NCBI RefSeq assembly: GCF_008084145.1
Contig: NZ_VSDO01000002.1
Location: 806,001-870,000, forward strand
Length of the DNA stretch: 64,000 nucleotides
DNA from: Paenibacillus faecis
GTDB taxonomy: Bacteria; Bacillota; Bacilli; Paenibacillales; Paenibacillaceae
Reading direction: 5' to 3'
Shown one piece after another: positions 43,195-51,824 of this stretch; position 1 is the stretch's first letter; each line of letters begins with the position of its first letter. Below the pieces are notes generated by a model. It was given only the letters and a program-made list of their open reading frames with translations. It did no database searches and was not told where the DNA came from. Both the position numbers and the translations under genes were made by a program.

Positions 43195-46053
43195 ATGAAA
43201 TATGCCGTACTCGATTTTGAAACGACAGGAAACCAGTCCTCTGATGAAATTATTCAAGTAGGGCTTGCCATTATAGATGAAGAACAGAATATTTCCCAAG
43301 TTTATCGTTCCTTCGTAAAGCCGGGGATTCCGATCCCCCCGTTCATTACGAACCTGACGGGGATTACGGAAGAGGATGTCCAAGACGCGCCGGAACTGGA
43401 TGAAGTCATGGTGGACCTGGTTCCTCTTTTGAGCGATACCGTGCTCGTCGGGCATAACGTCGCTTTTGATTTTAATTATTTGCAGAGCGCGCTCGATAAA
43501 ACGGGATATTTACCGTTTACGGGGCGGATTCTCGATACGATGGATTTCTTGAAAATCTTTTTTCCTTCCCTGACCACCTATCAATTGGGGATGGTGGCCG
43601 CCGAGTTCGGCGTGGAGCATGAACGCCCGCATCAGGCCGACAGCGACGCCTTGGCGACGGCTCTGATCTTCCTGAAATGCCTGGACGAGCTCAAGGAACT
43701 GCCGCTAATCGTGGTGCAGCGTCTGGCGGACCTGTTCGCCGGCGAGGACAGCGATCTCGGCTGGTTCTTCGACGCCATGCTGCAGGAGAAGGAACGGGAG
43801 GGGGAAGCGAGTCCGGACGGCTTCGTGTATTACCGCCAGTTTGCGCTGCAGGTCGACGACTGGATGGATATCGAACCGGCCAGAAGTGATCTGGTTCACA
43901 ACCCGCTCAAGGACGTTTCATTCGAGCAGTTTATGGAACAGGTCCGGGACCGCCTCAAGACGAAGCTGCCGGACTACGAGGAACGCGAAGCGCAGAATAT
44001 GATGCTGTCCGAAGTCAGCAAGGCGTTTGCCGAGGACAAGCATCTGCTGATCGAAGCCGGGACGGGGACGGGAAAGTCGCTGGGGTACCTTTTGCCGGCC
44101 ATTTATCACAGTGTAAAGCAGGATGAGAAGGTGATGGTCAGCACGCACACGATCAATCTGCAGGAGCAGCTGAGGGAAAGGGATGTTCCCCTGCTTACCG
44201 AAGCGGTTCCGTTCCCATTCCGGGCCGCCGTGTTCAAAGGGCGACAGCACTATTTGTGTTTGCGCAAATTTGAACATAAAATTAATAGAAGAGACTTTGC
44301 TTCACCTAAAGAAGAAATCATCACCGCCGCCCAGATGATCGTGTGGTTGGCGCAAACCGAGACGGGCGACGACGAGGAGCTGAACCTCGGAAACCGTGGA
44401 GGAGATTTCTGGGAAACCGTGGCGAGCGAGTCGGACTCCTGCCTCGGCCGATCCTGTCCATGGTTTCGCAAGTGCTATTATCACAAAGCGAAGCATGAAG
44501 CCGGCGTAGCGGACGTCGTCATCACCAACCATTCCAAACTGTTTACCGATATTCAGGCCGGACACCAGCTGCTTCCGGGTTACGAACGGTTGGTCATCGA
44601 TGAAGCCCATCATTTGGAGGAAGTCGCCGGGAAACACCTGGGGCTCCAGATGAAGTATTTCACCGTTGTTCACACGCTCACCCGGTTATTCAAGGACAGC
44701 AAGACCGGGCAATTCCCGAATTTGCGCATGATGTTGGATCAGTCGGGAAGCGAAAAGTCGGGCGAGTGGTGCTCCGTCATCGACGGGCTGTATCCGACCC
44801 TGGTCGATGTGAAGGAAGTCTGGGACCGCCTGGCGGATCAGATGTTCAGCCTAATGCCGGAACGCAGCGACGCGGCGCCTGGAGATCCGGGGCAATTCGT
44901 GCTGCGCCTGCTGCCCCAGAAGAGACCGAAGCAATGGGATACGCTGGCTGAGCTGGAGAACCAGATTTATGTCGCTCTGGGCGACGTGATCCGCAAAGCG
45001 GAAAGGCTGATCGGCGAGTTGAAGGACGATGAGCATGACTTCGGCTATGACAGCCTGATCACCGATATCGGCGGCTTATTGAAGGACCTTGCCACCGAGC
45101 GGGAGGCGCTCCGCTTCTTTATCAAGCTGGAAGACGCGAATACCGTCTACTGGATCGAAGGCAACGGGAATTACCGCAGCAAATCGCTGCAAATTTTTGC
45201 GGTGCCGATCGATGTGAGCGCCCAATTGAAGGAATTTTTCTTCAACAAGAAGAAGAGTGTAGTGATGACCTCGGCGACCCTCTCGGTCGACAAGTCTTTC
45301 CAGTATATGATCGATCAATTGGGGCTTGCCGAAGCGGCGGAGCAGGATCGGCTCAATACCGCCATGCTCCCGTCCCCGTTCAATTACAGGGAGCAGGCGC
45401 TGCTGGTCATTCCGCGGGATTTTCCAAGTGTGAAAGGCAGCGTCGGAGACGACTATTTTGTTTCCACGCTCGTTCGGTCCCTGGCCGATACGGCGACCGC
45501 CACCCATGGCAGGATGCTGGTTCTGTTTACGTCCTACCGAATGCTGCGGCAGGTGTATGACCCGCTGAAGGAATTGCTTTCCGAGCGGGGCATCACCGTG
45601 ATCGGGCAAGGGATGGACAGCGGGAGCCGGACGAAGCTGACCCGCAGGTTCCAAGGGCAGCACGCTTCGGTTTTGCTCGGCACGAGCAGTTTCTGGGAAG
45701 GCGTCGATATACCCGGGGAGGCTTTAACGAGTCTAGCCATCGTCCGGCTGCCGTTCCAACCGCCGAACCATCCGCTGGTGGAAGCCAAGAGCGAGCGGCT
45801 GCAGCAAGAGAAGAAGAACCCGTTCATGAAGCTATCCGTTCCCCAGGCCGTCATCCGTTTTAAACAAGGTTTCGGCAGATTGGTCCGCTCTTCGCAGGAT
45901 CGCGGGATCGTGGTGGTTTATGATACTCGGATCTTGGAATCTTATTACGGTAAATACTTTTTATATTCTTTGCCCGGACCGAAAATGGAGCATATGCCGC
46001 TGGAGCAGATGGTGCCGCGGATTTCGGAATGGCTCAACGCCGGGGAATCTTAA
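43195..46053 (+). CDS. dinG: DinG-type 3'-5' exonuclease/helicase
   Basis: 952 residues. Residues 1-170 are a DnaQ-like exonuclease: VLDFETTGNQ, HNVAFDFNYL, HQADSDALAT. The rest is an XPD/DinG-type superfamily 2 helicase with Walker A EAGTGTGKSLGYLLP, the VIDEAHH box, and C-terminal motifs SSFWEGVDIPGE and QGFGRLVR. Four cysteines near residues 355-425 (HYLCL, DSCLG, SCPWF, KCYYH) are placed as in iron-sulfur DinG proteins. It presumably acts in DNA repair. It begins with ATG 43195 after AAAGGGACTTAGG. Confidence 0.93.
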   Translation: MKYAVLDFETTGNQSSDEIIQVGLAIIDEEQNISQVYRSFVKPGIPIPPFITNLTGITEEDVQDAPELDEVMVDLVPLLSDTVLVGHNVAFDFNYLQSALDKTGYLPFTGRILDTMDFLKIFFPSLTTYQLGMVAAEFGVEHERPHQADSDALATALIFLKCLDELKELPLIVVQRLADLFAGEDSDLGWFFDAMLQEKEREGEASPDGFVYYRQFALQVDDWMDIEPARSDLVHNPLKDVSFEQFMEQVRDRLKTKLPDYEEREAQNMMLSEVSKAFAEDKHLLIEAGTGTGKSLGYLLPAIYHSVKQDEKVMVSTHTINLQEQLRERDVPLLTEAVPFPFRAAVFKGRQHYLCLRKFEHKINRRDFASPKEEIITAAQMIVWLAQTETGDDEELNLGNRGGDFWETVASESDSCLGRSCPWFRKCYYHKAKHEAGVADVVITNHSKLFTDIQAGHQLLPGYERLVIDEAHHLEEVAGKHLGLQMKYFTVVHTLTRLFKDSKTGQFPNLRMMLDQSGSEKSGEWCSVIDGLYPTLVDVKEVWDRLADQMFSLMPERSDAAPGDPGQFVLRLLPQKRPKQWDTLAELENQIYVALGDVIRKAERLIGELKDDEHDFGYDSLITDIGGLLKDLATEREALRFFIKLEDANTVYWIEGNGNYRSKSLQIFAVPIDVSAQLKEFFFNKKKSVVMTSATLSVDKSFQYMIDQLGLAEAAEQDRLNTAMLPSPFNYREQALLVIPRDFPSVKGSVGDDYFVSTLVRSLADTATATHGRMLVLFTSYRMLRQVYDPLKELLSERGITVIGQGMDSGSRTKLTRRFQGQHASVLLGTSSFWEGVDIPGEALTSLAIVRLPFQPPNHPLVEAKSERLQQEKKNPFMKLSVPQAVIRFKQGFGRLVRSSQDRGIVVVYDTRILESYYGKYFLYSLPGPKMEHMPLEQMVPRISEWLNAGES

Positions 46054-46088
46054 GTGTTCCTCAAATCGTGTACGTAGGGGGAAATTTG

Positions 46089-46751
46089 ATGAAATCGGAA
46101 AAAATCTCGGATGCGGTGGTTCGCCGCCTGCCGGTGTACCTGCGTTTTCTCAATGAACTCAGCCGCCGGGAGGTGCCGACGGTATCCTCGCAGGAGCTTG
46201 GGCAGAAGCTGGATCTGAATCCGGCTCAAATCCGCAAAGACCTGGCTTATTTCGGCGATTTCGGCCGCAAAGGGATCGGCTACGACGTATCGTATCTGAT
46301 CGAGAAAATCCGTCAAATTCTGAATTTGGATCAGCAGATTAACGTCGCTTTAATCGGGGCCGGTAACCTGGGCCAAGCGTTGTCGAATTATAACGCGTAC
46401 TTGAAAGATAATATGAAGATTGTGGCGGTTTTTGACGCATCCCCTCACAAGATCGGGACGCAGATCAACAATATTACGATTCAGCCGATCGACGAGTTGG
46501 TCGATACGGTCCGAAGCAACAACATCCGAATCGGGATCATCACCGTTCCCGATGTGGAGGCGCAGCGGGTTGCCGATCAATTGGTGGCTGCGGGAATCGG
46601 AGCGATTCTGAATTTCGCGCCGACCATCTTAAAGGTACCCTCCGAAGTGCGCGTTCATGCGGCGGATTTCACAACCGATTTGATGAGTTTGGCCTATTAT
46701 CTGGATGCTGGAAAGGAACATACGGAACATGACGCGAAAATGGCTGATTAA
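46089..46751 (+). CDS. rex: Redox-sensing transcriptional repressor Rex
   Basis: 220 residues. N-terminal winged helix (SAAVVRRLPVY-type, here DAVVRRLPVYLRFLNELSRR, then SSQELGQKLDLNPAQIRKD) and C-terminal NAD(H)-binding Rossmann fold VALIGAGNLGQALSNYNAY. It senses the NADH/NAD ratio and represses fermentation and respiration genes when NAD is high. GGGGGAAA precedes ATG 46089. Its own targets may include ackA and cyd-type genes; no Rex operator (TTGTGAAnnnnnnTTCACAA) was seen close by. Its end overlaps the deaminase gene. Confidence 0.95.
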   Translation: MKSEKISDAVVRRLPVYLRFLNELSRREVPTVSSQELGQKLDLNPAQIRKDLAYFGDFGRKGIGYDVSYLIEKIRQILNLDQQINVALIGAGNLGQALSNYNAYLKDNMKIVAVFDASPHKIGTQINNITIQPIDELVDTVRSNNIRIGIITVPDVEAQRVADQLVAAGIGAILNFAPTILKVPSEVRVHAADFTTDLMSLAYYLDAGKEHTEHDAKMAD

Positions 46752-48027
46752 AGACGGGACCTTTGCGGTGCAGGATCAGAAGACCCCTGTCATTCGGGGC
46801 TATATGCTGGTCGAAGGAGACCGGATCACATATGTCGGAACGGAGCGGCCGCAGGGCGTGGAAGGGGCCGAGACGTTTGACGGCAAGGGCCTGTTGTTTC
46901 TCCCCGGCTTGATTAATACGCACGGTCACGCGGCGATGTCGCTTTTGCGCGGCTACGGCGACGACATGGTGCTTCAGGAGTGGCTGCAGGAGAAGATGTG
47001 GCCGATGGAAGCGAAATTTACCGGCGAGGATGTTTATTGGGGAACGGCGTTGTCCGTGCTGGAGATGTTGAAAGGCGGGACCACCACCTTTTTGGATATG
47101 TACGACCATATGGACCAGGTGGCTGCCGTGGTCGAAAAATCGGGAATCCGCGCCGTTCTAACGCGCGGTGTCATCGGGCTCTGCCCGCCTGAAGTGCAGC
47201 AAAGCAAGCTGAACGAGGCGGTCAATTTTGCGCGCGAGTGGCACGGCAAGGCCGACGGGAGAATCACCACGATGATTTCGCCGCATTCTCCATATACTTG
47301 TCCTCCGGATTACATTGAAAAAATTGTGCAAGCGGCGCATGATCTCGATTTGCCGATGCACACGCACATGTCGGAGACGAGAGCCGAGGTGGAGCAAAAT
47401 GTGGCCGACTACGGCGTCCGCCCGGTTCAGCACCTGCTGAATCTCGGCATGTTCAGCCGGCCGACGCTGCTGGCCCATGCCGTCCACTTGACGGACGAGG
47501 AAATCGGCGTTTTGGCCGAGCACCGGGTCGCGATATCTCATAATCCCGGAAGCAACCTGAAGCTGGCTAGCGGCGTGGCCCGCGTTCCCGAGCTGCTCAA
47601 GGCCGGGGTTACCGTATCGCTGGGTACGGATGGACCTGCCAGCAACAATAACCTCGATATGTTCGAGGAAATTCGTCTGGCGGCACTGATTCATAAAGGC
47701 GTATCGGGAGACCCGACGGCAGTTCCGGCGGCTGAGGCGCTGCGCATGGGGACGGAATACGGGGCGAAGTCGTTATTTCTCCAGGATACGGGTCGACTCG
47801 CTGCCGGCATGAAGGCGGATTTTATCGCCCTGAACACGGAACAGGCGCATTTTCTGCCTCGTACGGACTATATTTCCCATATCGTGTATTCGGCAGGGCC
47901 GAAAGATGTGGAGCATGTTTGGGTGAACGGCAAGCAAGTGGTCAAACATGGCGCTTGTCTCACGCTCGACGAGGAGAAAGTAAGGTTTGAAGCCCAAGCA
48001 GCGTTTGAGCGCCTTCTCGGCCGATAA
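46729..48027 (+). CDS. MtaD-type deaminase (MTA/SAH or aminofutalosine)
   Basis: 432 residues of the amidohydrolase superfamily. Metal ligands are in LINTHGHAAMSLLRGYGDD, HTHMSETRAEVEQ, LLAHAVHLTDEEI and LGTDGPASNNNLDMFE. The closest recognised group is 5-methylthioadenosine/S-adenosylhomocysteine deaminase. The same fold deaminates 6-amino-6-deoxyfutalosine in one branch of menaquinone synthesis, so a link with mqnA at 6485 is possible. The preferred start is ATG 46729 inside rex (GGAAAGGAAC upstream); an ATG at 46705 is the alternative. Confidence 0.9.
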   Translation: MTRKWLIKDGTFAVQDQKTPVIRGYMLVEGDRITYVGTERPQGVEGAETFDGKGLLFLPGLINTHGHAAMSLLRGYGDDMVLQEWLQEKMWPMEAKFTGEDVYWGTALSVLEMLKGGTTTFLDMYDHMDQVAAVVEKSGIRAVLTRGVIGLCPPEVQQSKLNEAVNFAREWHGKADGRITTMISPHSPYTCPPDYIEKIVQAAHDLDLPMHTHMSETRAEVEQNVADYGVRPVQHLLNLGMFSRPTLLAHAVHLTDEEIGVLAEHRVAISHNPGSNLKLASGVARVPELLKAGVTVSLGTDGPASNNNLDMFEEIRLAALIHKGVSGDPTAVPAAEALRMGTEYGAKSLFLQDTGRLAAGMKADFIALNTEQAHFLPRTDYISHIVYSAGPKDVEHVWVNGKQVVKHGACLTLDEEKVRFEAQAAFERLLGR

Positions 48028-48078
48028 GACGATCTATAGGATGTTGATACTACGCCGATCGGGGAAAGGAAGAGAAGG

Positions 48079-48564
48079 TTGAGAAACAGAACCAAATGGA
48101 TCTTGCTCTCCCTTCTGATACTGGGGCTCGTCCTCATCGGGCTTCACCGCTACTATCTTTTTGTTGAGCAGGATTTATGGCGGGGAGAGAAGCAAGCGAT
48201 TCAGCGGGCGATGCAAGAAACTGGGCTGACGGAGGCCGATGAGGTGTGGAAATCCGTCTGGGATCAGGTATGCTGGGTCGTGCAGGGGAAGGACGAAAAC
48301 GGCCGGGAAGTGATGGTCTGGCTGCCGGAAAAGGGGACTCCGGAAGTGAAACCCATGGACGAGGGCGTATCGGAAAGTCAGATCCGGAAAATCATTAAAG
48401 ACAAATTTCCCGGGATCACCCCTGTACGACTGATGCCGGGCATTTACAACGACCAATATGTATGGCAGCTCTTTTACAAAGAGAAAGCTCATCATTATTA
48501 CCGGTTCTTCCGTTTCAGCGATGGAGAGCCGTTGGAAGAAGTGTTTACTTTGCCCAACCGGTAA
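48079..48564 (+). CDS. ypmB: DUF5590 protein YpmB-like
   Basis: 161 residues from a TTG start after GAAAGGAAGAGAAGG. An N-terminal membrane segment (WILLSLLILGLVLIGLHRYY) is followed by an extracytoplasmic domain rich in acidic and Trp residues (ADEVWKSVWDQVCWVVQG, VWQLFYKEKAHHYYRFF). It lies between dinG and asnS as in Bacillus subtilis. Function unknown. A strong terminator follows. Confidence 0.85.
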   Translation: MRNRTKWILLSLLILGLVLIGLHRYYLFVEQDLWRGEKQAIQRAMQETGLTEADEVWKSVWDQVCWVVQGKDENGREVMVWLPEKGTPEVKPMDEGVSESQIRKIIKDKFPGITPVRLMPGIYNDQYVWQLFYKEKAHHYYRFFRFSDGEPLEEVFTLPNR

Positions 48565-48610
48565 CATATTATTTCGATTGAACGGATGAATAAATTTGTG
48601 TTTTTGCCAA

Positions 48611-48637
48611 AAAGCAGTCCTTCGGGGCTGTTTTTTT
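48611..48637 (+). terminator. Terminator after ypmB
   Basis: AAGCAGTCC and GGGCTGTT form an 8-9-bp stem closed by a TTCG tetraloop, followed by seven T. Confidence 0.9.
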
Positions 48638-48673
48638 GATAAAATTTAAAATAAATTCACAACTTGATTCGAA

Positions 48674-48697
48674 ATCGTATATACGATGTGATATACT
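48674..48697 (+). promoter_or_regulatory. Palindromic operator overlapping an extended -10 promoter
   Basis: ATCGTATATACGAT (48674-48687) is a perfect 14-bp palindrome. Two bases further is TGATATACT (48689-48697), an extended -10 element. A repressor bound to the palindrome would cover the promoter of the downstream membrane protein/FtsH-like pair. Confidence 0.55.
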
Positions 48698-48785
48698 CAT
48701 CTTTGTAAGTTTATTTTGCATACTCGTCTACTATTCACTGATATACTATTCATTTATATTTTTGTACACCAAGGAGGACATCAAC

Positions 48786-49319
48786 GTGAAATTGCGTGTT
48801 GGACCGATTGTGGCTAGTGTGGCCGTATCCGCACTGTTGTTGTTCGGAGGATGGTTTGCATATCGACATTGGGCTGTGGAGAGCCCGTTTGAACATAAAG
48901 TCAACGCTATGGAAGGTGTAAGAAGTGTACAAACGAATATTACCCCAAAACAGGTGGAGTTGAAACTCGATTTGGAACCCGGGACGGATTTGGGGAGCCT
49001 CGTTCAGCAAATTGAGCGGGAGGGCGGCAAGTGGATCGGGAGCCGCGAGGTGAAGGTGGTCGTGGAAGACAAAGCCTCCGAGAAGCTGAACGATTTGTGG
49101 GACAAGGCTTTGTTCCCGATTGCCCAAGCTATGGAAAAGAAGGAGTACACCGATATAACGACTACACTGGATGAACTGCAAAAGCAGGTTAAAGGCGTTT
49201 CGGCCAAAGCGGAAATGGACGAGAACAACGTGTACATTACACTGACGGATGGTCAGGCGAGCAAGTTTGTCATCTTGCCTCGCGTACCGCAAACTTTGGG
49301 GGTGTGGCCTAATGCGTAA
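48786..49319 (+). CDS. Single-pass membrane protein paired with an FtsH-like protease
   Basis: 177 residues from a GTG after AAGGAGGACATCAAC. One membrane helix near residues 6-25 (GPIVASVAVSALLLFGGWFA) is followed by a 150-residue extracytoplasmic domain with alternating strands and helices (VRSVQTNITPKQVELKLDLE, IGSREVKVVVEDKA). No family is recognised. It overlaps the protease gene by eight bases, so the two are made together. The protease lacks an extracytoplasmic domain of its own. Confidence 0.8.
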   Translation: MKLRVGPIVASVAVSALLLFGGWFAYRHWAVESPFEHKVNAMEGVRSVQTNITPKQVELKLDLEPGTDLGSLVQQIEREGGKWIGSREVKVVVEDKASEKLNDLWDKALFPIAQAMEKKEYTDITTTLDELQKQVKGVSAKAEMDENNVYITLTDGQASKFVILPRVPQTLGVWPNA

Positions 49320-50814
49320 ATGGATGATCGAAGTTGCGGTTGGGTTCGTTCCCGTCCTGCTCATATTTTTAGCTTTTGTCGGTTTTAATGTCATTCCGCT
49401 GCTCGTCGGCCTCGTGATGGTCGGTGCGCTGCTGACAGCCGTTAAAATGCGCGGCGGAATCGTCGCCACCGCTTCCCAGGAACGCAAGCGGAAGAAGGTG
49501 GCGTCGCCCGGTTTGACATTTGAAGAAATCGGCGGCCAAGACAGTGCCAAGCAGGAGCTTCGTGAAGCCCTCGACTTTATGGTGCGTCATGAAGAGATCA
49601 AGAAGTTCGGCATCCGCCCGCTGAAAGGGATTCTGCTGACCGGCCCTCCGGGGACGGGGAAAACGCTGATGGCGAAAGCGGCGGCCCAGTACACGAACGC
49701 CGTGTTTGTCGCGGCATCGGGCAGTGAATTTGTGGAGATGTATGTAGGCGTGGGGGCCAGCCGGATCCGCGACTTGTTCAAGGACGCCCGCACGCGCGCG
49801 GCGAAGGAAAACAAGGAGAATGCCGTCATCTTTATCGATGAAATCGATGTGATCGGCGGCAAACGCGAAGGCGGCCAGCAGCGGGAGTATGATCAAACGC
49901 TGAACCAGCTGCTGACGGAAATGGACGGCATTTACACGTCCGACACGCCGCGGATTTTGTTGATCGCCGCCACGAACCGCAAAGAGATGCTGGACAGTGC
50001 GCTGCTGCGTCCGGGACGCTTTGACCGCCATATCCAGGTCGATCTGCCGGACAAGAAGGGCCGTCGTCATATACTCGAAATCCACGCGAAGAACAAACCG
50101 CTGGCGCCGGAAGTGAATCTGGATAAGGTCGCGGAGGAATCCTACGGCTTCTCCGGGGCACAGCTGGAGAGCGTGATGAACGAAGCGGCGATTTACGCGA
50201 TGCGCGATCAATTGGAGGAAATCAAGCAGAGCCATCTTTCGATGGCGATCGATAAAGTGATGATGGGCGAAAAGACCGACCGTCAATCGACCGAAGAAGA
50301 GAAACGGCGCGTAGCCGTCCATGAGCTTGGCCATGCGGTCGCCGCGGAGGTCGTCGCTCCGGGAAGCGTCAACCAGGTTGCGCTTAGTCCGCGCGGCAGG
50401 GCCTTGGGATACGTGCGGCATAATCCCCAGGAGGAAAAGTACCTGTACACCAAGCCGTATATTGAGGGGCAGATTATCATCGCGCTCGCGGGGGCAGCGG
50501 CGGAGGAAATTTACTACGGCGGACGCAGTACCGGTTCCAGCAACGACTTCGAACAGGCGCTGAACCTGGTTCAGACGATGATGACGTCCGGGTTGACCTC
50601 GCTCGGCATCATAAATATGGACATGGTGACCAAAGAGGTTCTCATGAAGGAAAACGCCAAAATTCTGGACGAGCTTGCGGCTCGGACCAAACAGATTTTG
50701 ATCGACCATGCGGCCGTGTTCGACCGCTCCCTGGAAATTTTGCTCAAAGAAGAGCGCCTTTCCGGCGATCAGTTCCGTTGTCAATTTCGTGACAGCTTCA
50801 ATTTACCGGCATGA
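49312..50814 (+). CDS. FtsH-like membrane AAA+ zinc metalloprotease
   Basis: 500 residues. Two hydrophobic segments at about 8-24 and 28-46 lie almost back to back, without the roughly 70-residue outside domain of classical FtsH. The AAA module has Walker A GPPGTGKT (111-118), Walker B VIFIDEID (172-179) and the arginine-finger region LLRPGRFDRH. The protease module has HELGH (337-341) and the third ligand Asp in SSNDFEQAL. All catalytic parts are intact. It should unfold and digest membrane or cytosolic proteins. It is shorter than the main FtsH (over 600 residues) which presumably lies elsewhere, and its partner is the upstream membrane protein. Confidence 0.9.
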   Translation: MRKWMIEVAVGFVPVLLIFLAFVGFNVIPLLVGLVMVGALLTAVKMRGGIVATASQERKRKKVASPGLTFEEIGGQDSAKQELREALDFMVRHEEIKKFGIRPLKGILLTGPPGTGKTLMAKAAAQYTNAVFVAASGSEFVEMYVGVGASRIRDLFKDARTRAAKENKENAVIFIDEIDVIGGKREGGQQREYDQTLNQLLTEMDGIYTSDTPRILLIAATNRKEMLDSALLRPGRFDRHIQVDLPDKKGRRHILEIHAKNKPLAPEVNLDKVAEESYGFSGAQLESVMNEAAIYAMRDQLEEIKQSHLSMAIDKVMMGEKTDRQSTEEEKRRVAVHELGHAVAAEVVAPGSVNQVALSPRGRALGYVRHNPQEEKYLYTKPYIEGQIIIALAGAAAEEIYYGGRSTGSSNDFEQALNLVQTMMTSGLTSLGIINMDMVTKEVLMKENAKILDELAARTKQILIDHAAVFDRSLEILLKEERLSGDQFRCQFRDSFNLPA

Positions 50815-50839
50815 TTTATCATGCCGGTTATTTTTTTTT
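50805..50839 (+). terminator. Terminator overlapping the FtsH-like stop codon
   Basis: ACCGGCAT and ATGCCGGT form an 8-bp stem across the TGA, followed by TTATTTTTTTTT. Confidence 0.75.
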
Positions 50840-50951
50840 ACTTTTTGCTCGTGCTAAGATATTATTATATGTTGGGTATAAAATGATGTATTATTCGACA
50901 TCAGGGGTACAATATTATGGAGAGACCATGAAAGGATGGAGCGAGAGAACC

Positions 50952-51824
50952 ATGAACTTCAAAAGAATAGGTGTCATTGGTGGCGGCACGATGGGCCAAG
51001 GCATCAGCGAAATGCTGGCGGCCAAGGGTCTGGATGTGCTACTCGTGGAAGAAACGACGGAGAAATTAAACCATGCGTACAGCATGATCGAAACGAGCCT
51101 GGACAAGCAGCTTGAGAAATGGGCGATTACCAAGGCGGAGAAGAAGCTGATCTTATCCAAAATTCATAAGGTGACTCATTTTGCCGAACTCGGTACCTGC
51201 GATATGGTCATCGAGACCATTTCGGAGGATTTGAATGCCAAGCGGGAGGTATTCAAACAGCTCGATCAAGTTTGTCCAAGCAATATTATTCTGGCCAGCA
51301 ACACATCGACGCTCAGCTTGACGGAAATCGCCGGTTCGACGATGTATCCGGAGCGCGTGATCGGCATGCACTTTATTTATCCCGTAGCCAAAATCAACCT
51401 GGTGGAAATTATCCGCGGCTTGAAAACTTCGGATTCCACGTTTGAAGAAACAAAGCGGTTTGTGGAGGAAGTTGTCGATAAGCGCGGAATTATGGTATAC
51501 GAATCCCCGGGCTTTGTGACTTCCCGGATTATCTGCCTGATGATCAACGAAGCGCTGCATGTGCTTGGTGAAGGCGTGGCCACCGCCGAGGACATCGATG
51601 ACTCGATGCGCATCGGGTACCAGTTCCAATATGGTCCGCTCGAAATGGCCGACCGTTTCGGTCTCGATTCCGTCCTTGCCGCTCTGGAGCGGATGTTCCG
51701 CGAGTTCGGAGAACTGAAATACCGCCCTTCGTTTGTGCTGAAAAAAATGGTTCGCGCGGGCTCACTCGGTGTGAAGACGGGCGAAGGCTTTTTCAAATAC
51801 GACAAGGATGGTGACCGGATATGA
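50952..51824 (+). CDS. 3-Hydroxybutyryl-CoA dehydrogenase
   Basis: 290 residues. The NAD-binding start reads GVIGGGTMGQGISEMLAAKG, and the catalytic His-Glu region is ASNTSTLSLTEIAG followed by GMHFIYPVAKINLVEII. Length fits the one-domain Hbd/MmgB family acting in fatty-acid or butyrate-type metabolism. Start 50952 follows AAAGGATGGAGCG. It overlaps ackA by four bases, which is unusual since acetate kinase is normally near pta. Confidence 0.93.
   Translation: MNFKRIGVIGGGTMGQGISEMLAAKGLDVLLVEETTEKLNHAYSMIETSLDKQLEKWAITKAEKKLILSKIHKVTHFAELGTCDMVIETISEDLNAKREVFKQLDQVCPSNIILASNTSTLSLTEIAGSTMYPERVIGMHFIYPVAKINLVEIIRGLKTSDSTFEETKRFVEEVVDKRGIMVYESPGFVTSRIICLMINEALHVLGEGVATAEDIDDSMRIGYQFQYGPLEMADRFGLDSVLAALERMFREFGELKYRPSFVLKKMVRAGSLGVKTGEGFFKYDKDGDRI

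Noticed and set aside
49369..50784. Minus-strand open frame of 471 codons opposite the FtsH-like gene
   Set aside because: A shadow of a conserved protease frame with GC-rich codon bias.
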